Origin: Cyclobacteriaceae bacterium
GTDB lineage: Bacteria > Bacteroidota > Bacteroidia > Cytophagales > Cyclobacteriaceae
Length of the DNA stretch: 7,142 nt
Assembly: GCA_015492915.1 (NCBI GenBank)
Contig: WGED01000473.1
Coordinates: 1 to 7,142 of the forward strand
Reading direction: 5' to 3'
Notes under the pieces: generated by a model
Database searches by the model: none
What the model was told of the DNA's origin: nothing
What the model saw: the letters and a program-made list of their open reading frames with translations, nothing else
Translations under genes and position numbers: made by a program
Shown: in pieces, positions 1 to 6,885 of the stretch
How positions within the stretch are numbered: position 1 is the first letter of the stretch
How the letters are laid out: each line of letters opens with the position of its first letter

Positions 1-189
1 GGTCTGATGATCGGGATAGAGTTTGAAGAGCCGTGCCGTGAGCTGGCGCTTAAATTACTCCAAAACGGCCTGCTCGTCAGTTGTACGGCACAGCATGTCA
101 TCAGACTGGTACCGCCGCTTATTCTTACTGCTGAAGAAGCTGATAAAATCATAGCCATTTTGAAGCATGTACTGAGTGAAAAGAGCTAA
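1..189 (+). CDS. argD: Acetylornithine-type aminotransferase, C-terminal fragment (gene runs in from the left)
   Basis: Only the last 62 codons are in the window; the frame is open from base 1 and ends at TAA 187-189. The visible stretch is the small-domain tail of class-III PLP aminotransferases. It begins GLMIGIEFEEPC, the strand after the PLP domain where ArgD and its relatives read GLMIGIEL, and it continues with VIRLVPPLILTAEEAD, matching the family's VIRLLPPLxIxxEE motif before the final helix. Known ArgD enzymes move the amino group of glutamate to N-acetylglutamate semialdehyde in cytosolic arginine synthesis. The PLP-binding lysine and substrate residues lie outside the window, so a related substrate (ornithine, succinylornithine, GABA) cannot be excluded. 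The glutamate-producing gltBD genes downstream are consistent with amino-acid synthesis but do not prove the substrate. The family call is firm; the exact enzyme is moderately sure. Confidence 0.75.
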   Translation, partial: GLMIGIEFEEPCRELALKLLQNGLLVSCTAQHVIRLVPPLILTAEEADKIIAILKHVLSEKS

Positions 190-205
190 AAAACAGTCTT
201 TTAGC
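185..205 (+). terminator. Weak hairpin at the aminotransferase stop codon
   Basis: GCTAAAA (185-191) and TTTTAGC (199-205) form a perfect 7-bp inverted repeat with a 7-nt loop, overlapping the TAA stop. The stem is A/T-rich and is not followed by a T-run (next bases CAAATG), so it is a poor intrinsic terminator. It may only protect the mRNA 3' end or be chance. The better terminator lies about 180 bp further on, at 384-405. Confidence 0.2.
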
Positions 206-262
206 CAAATGTGAATCACAACAGTTTTTATGGCATTTTGCCGATTTTCGTTTAATGTTAAT

Positions 263-303
263 TCGATTTTTTTACGATATCCGTAAAATTCCTCGATTTT
301 TTT
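263..303 (+). repeat. Pair of 11-bp direct repeats, TCGATTTTTTT
   Basis: TCGATTTTTTT occurs at 263-273 and again at 293-303, exactly 30 bp apart (about three helical turns), on either side of the dyad at 270-288. A shorter relative, CGATTTT, sits at 242-248. The T-run contributes much of the match, so significance is limited, but the regular phasing beside a dyad is what a multi-site regulator region would show. Confidence 0.5.
270..288 (+). promoter_or_regulatory. 19-bp dyad, candidate operator upstream of gltB
   Basis: TTTTACG (270-276) and CGTAAAA (282-288) are perfect 7-bp inverted arms around ATATC. Arm length and 5-bp spacing are typical of a site for a dimeric helix-turn-helix repressor or activator. 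It ends about 18 bp before the -7-like element at 307-314, so it would cover the -33 region of that promoter. As RNA it could also form a small hairpin. The regulator is unknown; operator function is inferred from geometry only. Confidence 0.35.
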
Positions 304-306
304 GCC

Positions 307-314
307 TATTTTTG
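307..314 (+). promoter_or_regulatory. Bacteroidota-type -7 promoter element (candidate gltBD promoter)
   Basis: TATTTTTG matches the TAnnTTTG -7 consensus recognised by the primary sigma factor of Bacteroidota. Transcription would begin near 320, giving a leader of about 195 nt before gltB. No TTTG is present at the expected -33 position, where the 270-288 dyad lies instead, so the promoter would be weak or activator-dependent. The element also sits inside a hairpin sequence: GCCTA 304-308 pairs with TAGGC 315-319, and T7 297-303 faces A7 322-328. Confidence 0.35.
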
Positions 315-326
315 TAGGCTCAAAAA

Positions 327-368
327 AAGGCGATCCGGTCATAAAGAGCACAGAAAGCTCATCGCCTT
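327..368 (+). promoter_or_regulatory. Leader stem-loop, possible anti-antiterminator
   Basis: AAGGCGAT (327-334) pairs perfectly with ATCGCCTT (361-368). Inside, GAGC (346-349) pairs with GCTC (357-360) around a 7-nt loop, leaving an 11-nt bulge on the 5' side. The left arm has a second possible partner: GGCGATC (329-335) is perfectly complementary to GATCGCC (387-393), which forms half of the terminator hairpin at 384-400. The two pairings exclude each other, as in attenuators. Read on the minus strand, the same stem is followed by seven Ts and would look like an intrinsic terminator for antisense transcription. Confidence 0.35.
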
Positions 369-383
369 GCAACAACTTATGAG

Positions 384-405
384 AGTGATCGCCGATCACT
401 TTTTT
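384..405 (+). terminator. Intrinsic terminator in the gltB leader
   Basis: AGTGATC (384-390), loop GCC, then GATCACT (394-400) form a perfect 7-bp hairpin that runs directly into a T-run (400-405). This is the classic rho-independent layout on the + strand, although the stem has only three G/C pairs. It could end transcripts from the upstream aminotransferase gene, or act conditionally on a leader started near 320. Its 5' arm and loop can alternatively pair with 329-335. Confidence 0.5.
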
Positions 406-409
406 AAAA

Positions 410-455
410 GTCGTGTGAAGTGTAGCGAAAGAGAATATTCCACGCTCATCACGAC
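410..455 (+). other. Second hairpin between the terminator and gltB
   Basis: GTCGTG (410-415) pairs with CACGAC (450-455). With T449 bulged, TGA (416-418) pairs with TCA (446-448), giving nine pairs in total. The loop holds the 8-bp palindrome GAATATTC (433-440). It could be an RNA structure in the gltB leader or a DNA-binding site. No function can be assigned. Confidence 0.35.
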
Positions 456-515
456 GCTAATGTATTACAAATGCCTCTTTCGACAGGGGATACATAATTT
501 TCTATCAGTTTGAAT

Positions 516-3500
516 ATGAACAACGACAATAAGAAAGGGATGTATGTTCCCGAAATGGAACATGATGCATGCGGCATAGGATTCGTAGCCAATCTCAAAG
601 GGAAGAAATCCCACCAGATCGTAAAGGATGCTGTCACAATGCTCATGAACATGGAACACCGTGGCGCTTGCGGTTGTGAGCCTGAAACGGGTGACGGCGC
701 AGGAATTCTGATTCAGAATCCGCACGAATTCCTCAAAGAGGAATGCGCCAAAACAGGCATCAACCTGCCTGATTACGGACAATATGGCGTCGGGATGATC
801 TTTTTCCCTGCGAACGAAGAGGTACGGGAAGAATGCCGTTATATCCTCAACAAGCATATCGGCGAGCTGGGCTTTGAATTGCTCGGTTACCGCGAAGTGC
901 CCACTGACAATAGTATGATCGGCGCCACAGCCAAATCGCTGGAGCCGAAGATTGAACAGGTGTTTGTGCGCCATACCACCATCACAGATCCCGAAGCCCT
1001 GGAGCGCAAAATTTATGTGCTGAAAAAATACACCACCCATTTCATTGGCCACAATGTGGAGAATAACAACGGTGACTTCTATTTTGTATCCTTCTCTCAT
1101 AAGACGCTCGTTTACAAAGGTCAGTTACGCACCGACCAACTGGCTCCCTATTTCCCTGATCTGACAGACAAACGGGTTAAATCAGCCCTGGCATTGGTGC
1201 ATTCACGCTTTTCCACCAATACTTTCCCGAAATGGAAGCTGGCACAGCCTTTCAAATACATCGCACACAACGGTGAGATCAACACCATCAGGGGCAACGT
1301 AAACTGGATGAGTTCGAAGGAGACGCTGATGGAATCCTCACATTTCAGCAAAGAAGATATCGCTAAGTTGCTCCCTGTATGTGATGCAACCCACTCCGAC
1401 TCTGCCAACCTTGACAGCATGATTGAGATCCTGACACTGGGCGGCCGCTCAATAGCACATGCGATCATGATGGTGATTCCCGAAGCATGGCAGGGCAACG
1501 ATCTGATGCCTGACTACAAGAAAGCGTTCTATGAATTTCATGCTGCCATTATGGAGCCGTGGGACGGACCTGCTTCCATTTGTTTTACAGATGGAAAAGT
1601 GGTGGGGGCCACCCTCGACAGGAACGGTTTGAGGCCCTCGAGGTATTGCCTCACCTCTGACGATAAGCTGGTGATGGCCTCCGAAGCGGGAGCGCTGCCG
1701 GTGGATCAATCCAAAGTGATTCTCAAAGGACGACTACAGCCCGGAAGAATGTTCATCGCTGATCTGGAGCAGGGTAGAATCATCAGCGACGAAGAACTGA
1801 AGAAAGATATATGTGCCCGACAGCCATACCGCGAGTGGCTCAACAAAAATCAAATATCAGTCAAGGACCTTCCGATCAAGGAGGATTATGAATTTACTTT
1901 TGACAAAGATTCGCTTGTACAAAGGCAGATAGCTCACGGCTTTACGAGCGAAGACATGAAGATGATCCTCCAGCCGATGGTGGAGAAAAAGATAGAACCT
2001 GTTGGTTCCATGGGTGCGGACACACCTCTTGCTGTACTATCAGATGAAAGTCAGCATCTCTCAAACTATTTCAAGCAACTATTTGCCCAGGTGAGCAACC
2101 CGCCGATCGATCCCATCAGGGAGCGGTTGGTGATGTCGTTGCAGACATCCTTCGGGAGCACGAAGAATTTTCTCGACGAATCTCCCGAACACTGCAGGCA
2201 GATTTATGTGGAACAACCCATACTCAAAAACAGGCAACTCGAAAAGATCAGGACGCTCGACAGTGTATTTTTCAAGTCAAAAGTCATAGATATCACATTC
2301 GATGCCAGCGGCAAACCCGACGCCCTCGAAGAAGCCATTGATTACATATGTTACAAAGCAGAGAACGCAGCCCGCTATGGGATTAATGTAATTATTCTTT
2401 CCGACAGGAAAATGAGCAAAGAGCGAGCTCCCATACCATCACTGCTCGCAACGGGGGCCGTACATCATCACCTTATTCGGAAAGGGCTGAGAGTAAACTG
2501 TGGTATTATCGTAGAGGCAGGCGACGTGCGCGAGACGCATCACTATGCAACGCTCATCGGCTATGGCGCCAGTGCTATTAATCCGTATCTGACCTTCGAG
2601 ACATTGTATGATCTGAAGTTGAAGAATGTCTTCATGAAGGATATGGACAAAATCGAAATTTTTAATAATTACATCAAGGCCATTAATTACGGCCTGCTCA
2701 AGATATTCTCAAAAATGGGAATATCAACCATACAGTCATACCAGGGGGCCCAGATATTTGAAGCGGTTGGAATTAATCGTAAAGTCATAGACAAATGCTT
2801 CTTCAGGACAGTATCACGCCTGGGTGGACTTGGTTTTAATGAAATCGCCCGTGAGGTACTCGTAAGACACAAACTGGCCTTCCCCGATAAGCCAATACTT
2901 AAACAGCAACTCGAAGTGGGTGGAATCTATCAGTGGAAGCGTCGCGGAGAACATCATCTTTTCAACCCGGAAACGATACAATTATTGCAACAGGCAACAA
3001 AAAAGGGTGATTACCAGATCTATAAGCAATATGCCCAAAAGATCAATGACCAGATGAAAAAAACCACCACCTTACGTGGTTTGCTTGAGTTCAAAAAGCG
3101 AAATTCCATATCTCTCGAAGAAGTTGAACCGAAAGAGAACATTCTGAAACGGTTTGCGACTGGTGCCATGTCATTCGGCTCTATCTCGTACGAAGCACAC
3201 AGCACGCTGGCAATTGCGATGAACAGGATAGGTGGCAAGAGCAACAGCGGTGAAGGAGGGGAAGATGAAGACAGGTTTATCAGAAAAGAAAACGGCGACT
3301 GGGAGCGATCTGCTATCAAACAGGTGGCGTCAGGACGTTTCGGCGTCACAATCAATTATCTCACCAACGCCGATGAATTGCAAATAAAAATGGCACAGGG
3401 TGCCAAGCCCGGAGAGGGCGGCCAGTTGCCGGGACACAAAGTGGACGACTGGATTGGCAGAGTAAGACATTCTACCCCGGGAGTCGGACTGATCTCACCA

Positions 3501-5033
3501 CCACCCCATCACGATATTTATTCTATCGAAGACCTTGCACAACTCATTCACGACCTCAAGAATGCCAACCGCGAAGCGCGCATCAATGTGAAGCTCGTTT
3601 CGGAAGCAGGCGTCGGCACCATTGCTGCCGGTGTTTCGAAAGCAAAGGCCGATGTGGTGCTCATCTCGGGATTTGACGGTGGCACAGGCGCATCGCCGAT
3701 CAGTTCCATCCGTCATGCCGGATTGCCATGGGAACTGGGTGTTGCCGAAGCACATCAGACATTGGTAAAAAACAAACTGCGTGACAGGATTGTGCTGCAG
3801 ACTGACGGACAAATCAGAACAGGCAGAGATATTGCCGTCGCTGCGCTGCTGGGTGCCGAAGAATGGGGCGTGGCTACTGCCGCATTGGTTGCCGAAGGAT
3901 GCATCATGATGCGCAAATGTCATCTGAATACATGCCCGGTCGGCGTGGCAACACAGAATAAAGAATTGCGGAAGATGTTTACCGGCAAACCGGAATACAT
4001 CGTCAATCTTTTTAAGTTCCTGGCTGAAGACCTCCGTGAGATCATGGCGGAGCTCGGATTCAGAACGGTAGATGAGATGATCGGACAGGCCGATGTGCTG
4101 AAGATGCGCGATAATATTGACCACTGGAAGAAAAGAACTCTCAACCTTGAACCGATTTGCATCAAGGAATCTGCAGAAGAGAGTGTGGGCATCTATTGCA
4201 GCATCTCACAAGATCATGAACTGGGCAAGGCACTCGACTGGAAGCTCGTCGAACTGGCAAAGCCTGCACTTGAGGAAGGGAAACCTGTAAAAGGAGAATT
4301 CGATATCATTAACATAAACAGGTCGGTCGGAGCGATCCTTTCGAATGAGATATCAAAAATATATGGAAGTAAAGGATTGCCGGAAGGCACTATCGAGATC
4401 AAGCTGAGAGGCTCGGCAGGACAGAGCTTCGGAGCCTGGGGTGCCAGAGGTATTCGCTTTGAGTTAGAAGGGGAGGCCAACGACTATTTTGGCAAAGGAC
4501 TGTCAGGCGCTCAACTGATCATTTACCCGGACCGAACAAGTAACTTTATCCCCGAAGAACACATCATCATCGGCAATGTGGCCTTTTACGGTGCTACTTC
4601 TGGAGAGGCTTACATCAGGGGCCAGGCCGGAGAGCGCTTCTGCGTCCGTAATTCGGGCGTAAGAGCCGTGGTGGAAGGTGTGGGTGACCATGGCTGCGAA
4701 TACATGACCGGTGGTATCGCGGTGATCCTCGGCAAGACAGGCAGGAACTTCGCTGCGGGAATGAGCGGCGGCATCGCCTATGTCTATGACAGGGACAATA
4801 CCTTTGACGATTATTGCAACATGGAGTTGGTGGATTTTGATGAGATGGAATATGAGGATATCTCCACACTGAAAAGGATGATTGAAAATCAATATAAATT
4901 CACGGGCAGCACCGTAGCCAAAGGCATACTCGACAATTGGAAAGAATCATTGAGGAAATTCATCAAGGTGATGCCACGGGATTACAAGCGTGTGCTGCTC
5001 GAGCGAAAGGCCAGACTTGAACAGGCCGTCTGA
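516..5033 (+). CDS. gltB: Glutamate synthase (NADPH) large/alpha subunit
   Basis: This 1505-residue protein matches the usual GltB length of about 1500. The N-terminal type-2 glutamine amidotransferase domain (about 19-425) carries the catalytic Cys19 in DACGIGF, exposed by removing an 18-residue propeptide, plus Arg231 (HSRFSTNT), Asn252-Gly253 (AHNGEIN) and Asp295. A central domain follows (about 465-750). The FMN-binding synthase domain (about 830-1190) has ATGAMSFGS (881-889), SGEGGE (911-916), QGAKPGEGGQLPG (961-973) and SGFDGGTGASP (1051-1061). Cys1129, Cys1135 and Cys1140 have the CX5CX4C spacing of the 3Fe-4S cluster. The GXGXG domain covers about 1240-1440. The subunit frees ammonia from glutamine and channels it to 2-oxoglutarate, making glutamate in the cytosol with electrons from GltD. 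An in-frame stop at 495-497 limits the start to TTG 510, ATG 516 or ATG 540. ATG 516 is chosen; none has a well-placed ribosome binding site, as is common in Bacteroidota. Confidence 0.97.
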   Translation: MNNDNKKGMYVPEMEHDACGIGFVANLKGKKSHQIVKDAVTMLMNMEHRGACGCEPETGDGAGILIQNPHEFLKEECAKTGINLPDYGQYGVGMIFFPANEEVREECRYILNKHIGELGFELLGYREVPTDNSMIGATAKSLEPKIEQVFVRHTTITDPEALERKIYVLKKYTTHFIGHNVENNNGDFYFVSFSHKTLVYKGQLRTDQLAPYFPDLTDKRVKSALALVHSRFSTNTFPKWKLAQPFKYIAHNGEINTIRGNVNWMSSKETLMESSHFSKEDIAKLLPVCDATHSDSANLDSMIEILTLGGRSIAHAIMMVIPEAWQGNDLMPDYKKAFYEFHAAIMEPWDGPASICFTDGKVVGATLDRNGLRPSRYCLTSDDKLVMASEAGALPVDQSKVILKGRLQPGRMFIADLEQGRIISDEELKKDICARQPYREWLNKNQISVKDLPIKEDYEFTFDKDSLVQRQIAHGFTSEDMKMILQPMVEKKIEPVGSMGADTPLAVLSDESQHLSNYFKQLFAQVSNPPIDPIRERLVMSLQTSFGSTKNFLDESPEHCRQIYVEQPILKNRQLEKIRTLDSVFFKSKVIDITFDASGKPDALEEAIDYICYKAENAARYGINVIILSDRKMSKERAPIPSLLATGAVHHHLIRKGLRVNCGIIVEAGDVRETHHYATLIGYGASAINPYLTFETLYDLKLKNVFMKDMDKIEIFNNYIKAINYGLLKIFSKMGISTIQSYQGAQIFEAVGINRKVIDKCFFRTVSRLGGLGFNEIAREVLVRHKLAFPDKPILKQQLEVGGIYQWKRRGEHHLFNPETIQLLQQATKKGDYQIYKQYAQKINDQMKKTTTLRGLLEFKKRNSISLEEVEPKENILKRFATGAMSFGSISYEAHSTLAIAMNRIGGKSNSGEGGEDEDRFIRKENGDWERSAIKQVASGRFGVTINYLTNADELQIKMAQGAKPGEGGQLPGHKVDDWIGRVRHSTPGVGLISPPPHHDIYSIEDLAQLIHDLKNANREARINVKLVSEAGVGTIAAGVSKAKADVVLISGFDGGTGASPISSIRHAGLPWELGVAEAHQTLVKNKLRDRIVLQTDGQIRTGRDIAVAALLGAEEWGVATAALVAEGCIMMRKCHLNTCPVGVATQNKELRKMFTGKPEYIVNLFKFLAEDLREIMAELGFRTVDEMIGQADVLKMRDNIDHWKKRTLNLEPICIKESAEESVGIYCSISQDHELGKALDWKLVELAKPALEEGKPVKGEFDIININRSVGAILSNEISKIYGSKGLPEGTIEIKLRGSAGQSFGAWGARGIRFELEGEANDYFGKGLSGAQLIIYPDRTSNFIPEEHIIIGNVAFYGATSGEAYIRGQAGERFCVRNSGVRAVVEGVGDHGCEYMTGGIAVILGKTGRNFAAGMSGGIAYVYDRDNTFDDYCNMELVDFDEMEYEDISTLKRMIENQYKFTGSTVAKGILDNWKESLRKFIKVMPRDYKRVLLERKARLEQAV

Positions 5034-5115
5034 CATGAGGCGGAAGGGAAAAATAGCCTGAAATTCATGGCAGGCAACAGGTTTAATAATTATGAAGTAT
5101 AGAAAGATTTAATAA
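5034..5115 (+). other. gltB-gltD spacer with a small hairpin
   Basis: These 82 bp hold no gene. GCCTG (5056-5060) and CAGGC (5071-5075) form a 5-bp stem with a 10-nt loop, followed by A/T-rich sequence but no T-run. I see no TAnnTTTG element, so gltD is probably read through from gltB. The stretch before gltD is A-rich (AGAAAGATTTAATAA) without a Shine-Dalgarno core, as expected for Bacteroidota starts. Confidence 0.4.
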
Positions 5116-6588
5116 ATGGGTAAGCCAACAGGATTTTTGGAATTTGACAGGGAGTTGCCCCCAAAGAGGGATCCCAAAGAAAGGATAAAAGATTACAAAG
5201 AGATTTACCTCGATGTCCCGGATGAAAAAAAAGTGCGGCAAGCTGCGCGTTGTATGGATTGCGGTGTGCCGTTTTGCCACATTGGATGTCCGCTGGGTAA
5301 CATCATCCCCGAATTCAATGATGCCGTTTATCATGAGGATTGGGGCTTAGCAGCAGAAATCCTGCTGAGCACGAACAATTTCCCTGAATTCACGGGCAGA
5401 ATATGCCCGGCACCCTGCGAAGCAGCCTGTGTGTTGGGCATCAACAAACCTGCTATTACGATAGAATTCATTGAAAAATGGATCATTGAAAAAGCTTTCC
5501 AACTGAATCTTATAAAGCCGCAGATGCCCAAATACCGATCGGGCAAGAAGGTGGCTATTATCGGATCGGGCCCCTCAGGACTAGCGGCAGCGGCACAACT
5601 CAACAAAGCGGGTCATCAGGTTATCGTGTTCGAAAGAGCAGACAGAATAGGCGGATTGTTGCGTTATGGCATCCCTGATTTCAAGCTTGAAAAATCATAT
5701 CTTGACAGGCGACTTGGAATCATGGAAGCGGAAGGCATCACTTTCAGAACGGGTGTAAATGTCGGAGTCGATATTCCTTTCAAGGCTATTGTCGATGATG
5801 TGGACGCCGTGGTACTGTGCGGTGGCTCGACAAAGCCGCGGGATCTTAATATCAAAGGCAGAGACCTGAAAGGTGTACATTTTGCCATGGAATTTCTGAC
5901 CCAGCAAAACAAAAGGGTAGCCGGAGATGTGATCCCTGATGATATTTCCATTTCGGCCAAAGGCAAGCATGTCGTCGTCATCGGTGGTGGCGATACAGGC
6001 TCAGACTGCGTGGGCACCTCCAACAGGCATGGCGCCAAATCCGTCACTCAGGTCGAACTGCTGCCCAAACCCCCTGAGCACAGGACGGAGAAAGATCCCT
6101 GGCCTAAATACCCAAACATACTGCGCACTTCGACATCACACGAAGAAGGTGCTGAGCGCTTGTGGTCGATTCTGACCAAGGAATTCATCCCTGATGAAAA
6201 CGGTAATGTGAAAGCACTTAAGATCGTTGACATCCAATGGGAAGTGGGTTATTCCGGAAAGCCGGAATTCAGGGAGCTTGAGGGAACAGAGCGTGAGATC
6301 CCTTGTGATCTGGTGCTTCTGGCCATCGGTTTTGTTCATGGCGAAACGGATCATCTGTGTGAGAGCGTCGACCTGGAACTGGACAATCGCGGTAATATCA
6401 AAGCCGATAACTATCAGACGAACGTGGAGAAGATCTTCGCTGCCGGTGACATGAGGAGAGGGCAATCGCTGGTAGTATGGGCCATCGCAGAAGGCCGGGA
6501 AGCCGCACGAGCCGTTGACAAATATCTGATGAACGAGACCATGCTTGAAGCCCGTGATGCCTCACTTATGAATATCTTTCAGTTTTAG
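5116..6588 (+). CDS. gltD: Glutamate synthase (NADPH) small/beta subunit
   Basis: This 490-residue protein has the usual GltD length. It oxidises NADPH and passes electrons through FAD and two 4Fe-4S clusters to the FMN of GltB. The N-terminal cluster domain has Cys46, Cys49, Cys54 and Cys58 (CMDCGVPFCHIGC), then Cys97, Cys101 and Cys105 (CPAPCEAAC). By analogy with dihydropyrimidine dehydrogenase, these seven cysteines plus one non-cysteine ligand would hold the two clusters. The FAD Rossmann motif is GSGPSG at 150-155, with Glu173 ending the second strand, followed by RIGGLLRYGIPDFK. The NADPH Rossmann motif is GGGDTGSDC at 290-298. The late FAD-contact motif AAGDMRRGQS includes Gly444-Asp445. 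ATG 5116 opens the conserved MGKPTGFLEFDRE start. It lies 82 bp after gltB on the same strand and is probably in the same operon. A stand-alone homologue of another oxidoreductase is unlikely given gltB next door. Confidence 0.97.
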   Translation: MGKPTGFLEFDRELPPKRDPKERIKDYKEIYLDVPDEKKVRQAARCMDCGVPFCHIGCPLGNIIPEFNDAVYHEDWGLAAEILLSTNNFPEFTGRICPAPCEAACVLGINKPAITIEFIEKWIIEKAFQLNLIKPQMPKYRSGKKVAIIGSGPSGLAAAAQLNKAGHQVIVFERADRIGGLLRYGIPDFKLEKSYLDRRLGIMEAEGITFRTGVNVGVDIPFKAIVDDVDAVVLCGGSTKPRDLNIKGRDLKGVHFAMEFLTQQNKRVAGDVIPDDISISAKGKHVVVIGGGDTGSDCVGTSNRHGAKSVTQVELLPKPPEHRTEKDPWPKYPNILRTSTSHEEGAERLWSILTKEFIPDENGNVKALKIVDIQWEVGYSGKPEFRELEGTEREIPCDLVLLAIGFVHGETDHLCESVDLELDNRGNIKADNYQTNVEKIFAAGDMRRGQSLVVWAIAEGREAARAVDKYLMNETMLEARDASLMNIFQF

Positions 6589-6594
6589 ACAAAA

Positions 6595-6615
6595 GCCTGA
6601 AAAAGGCCGGCGCCT
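6595..6615 (+). other. Short G/C-rich hairpins after gltD (terminator uncertain)
   Basis: GCCT (6595-6598) can pair with AGGC (6604-6607), and the same AGGC can instead pair with GCCT (6612-6615) around CGGC. Both stems are only 4 bp and no T-run follows, so this is not a convincing intrinsic terminator. The end of the gltBD transcript may instead be set by the large palindrome further down. Confidence 0.2.
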
Positions 6616-6654
6616 CAACATATTATGGGAAAATAGCCATTTATTCATAGGAAC

Positions 6655-6732
6655 ATGCCCCGCAAAATCAGGAGGACCCGGTTGATGGCAGGATTATTGA
6701 AAACACCAGGGTATTTCAGGTATATTGCTTAA
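6655..6732 (+). CDS. Possible 25-residue basic small ORF, unrecognised
   Basis: ATG 6655 opens a frame of 25 codons ending at TAA 6730-6732. It starts MPRKIRRTRL, strongly basic, and ends in TPGYFRYIA. An in-frame second ATG (6685) lies 9 nt after a perfect AGGAGG (6670-6675), which would make a 15-residue product. Strong Shine-Dalgarno sites are not typical of Bacteroidota genes, and a frame this short is readily found by chance. The stop codon falls in the left end of the large palindrome. I do not recognise the peptide and can assign no role. Confidence 0.15.
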   Translation: MPRKIRRTRLMAGLLKTPGYFRYIA

Positions 6733-6782
6733 ACCCAAAATTCTCACCAGGATTTCGTTATGAGAGGTTAAAGTACAACTTG

Positions 6783-6798
6783 TCCCGCCAGGGCGGGA
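6783..6798. repeat. G/C-rich palindrome inside the large inverted repeat
   Basis: TCCCGCC (6783-6789) and GGCGGGA (6792-6798) are perfect 7-bp arms separated by AG. The patch is far richer in G+C than the sequence around it. As RNA or single-stranded DNA it would form a tight hairpin with a CAGG loop. Its compact form resembles REP-type dispersed palindromes, but copy number cannot be judged from one window. Confidence 0.5.
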
Positions 6799-6800
6799 AG

Positions 6801-6877
6801 AAAATCAGCACGTTTGATGAAGAGGCATAATGCACTTTTATGGTGACGAATCAAACGTGAACGAAGTGTCTGATTTT
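6801..6877. repeat. Inner interrupted stem of the large palindrome
   Basis: AAAATCAGCACGTTTGAT (6801-6818) is matched in two blocks: CACGTTTGAT pairs with ATCAAACGTG (6850-6859), and AAAATCAG pairs with CTGATTTT (6870-6877). The 10-nt segment AACGAAGTGT (6860-6869) bulges out. At the tip, CATAA (6826-6830) pairs with TTATG (6838-6842). The tip loop contains CACTT (6833-6837), complementary to AAGTG (6864-6868) in the bulge, so a pseudoknot is possible. Confidence 0.5.
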
Positions 6878-6885
6878 GAAGTAAT

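Noticed and set aside
297..328. T7-GCCTA-loop-TAGGC-TC-A7 as an intrinsic terminator
   Set aside because: The T-run is on the 5' side and the A-run on the 3' side on both strands, the reverse of a terminator; it is more likely part of the promoter region.
55..399. 114-codon minus-strand frame across the argD end and the gltB upstream spacer
   Set aside because: It overlaps the conserved aminotransferase 3' end antisense, its product is unrecognised, and the spacer part is better explained by dyads and a terminator.
495..502. TAATTTTC as a gltB promoter -7 element
   Set aside because: The last base differs from TAnnTTTG, no TTTG lies at the right distance upstream, and the leader would be only a few bases long.
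510..512. TTG as the gltB start
   Set aside because: ATG 516 is two codons downstream in the same frame and is the more usual start; nothing favours TTG.
465..1100. 211-codon minus-strand frame opposite the start of gltB
   Set aside because: It lies antisense to the strongly conserved amidotransferase domain; its composition is that of a shadow frame.
3495..4124. 209-codon minus-strand frame opposite the FMN and Fe-S region of gltB
   Set aside because: It lies antisense to conserved FMN and 3Fe-4S motifs and has no recognisable domain.
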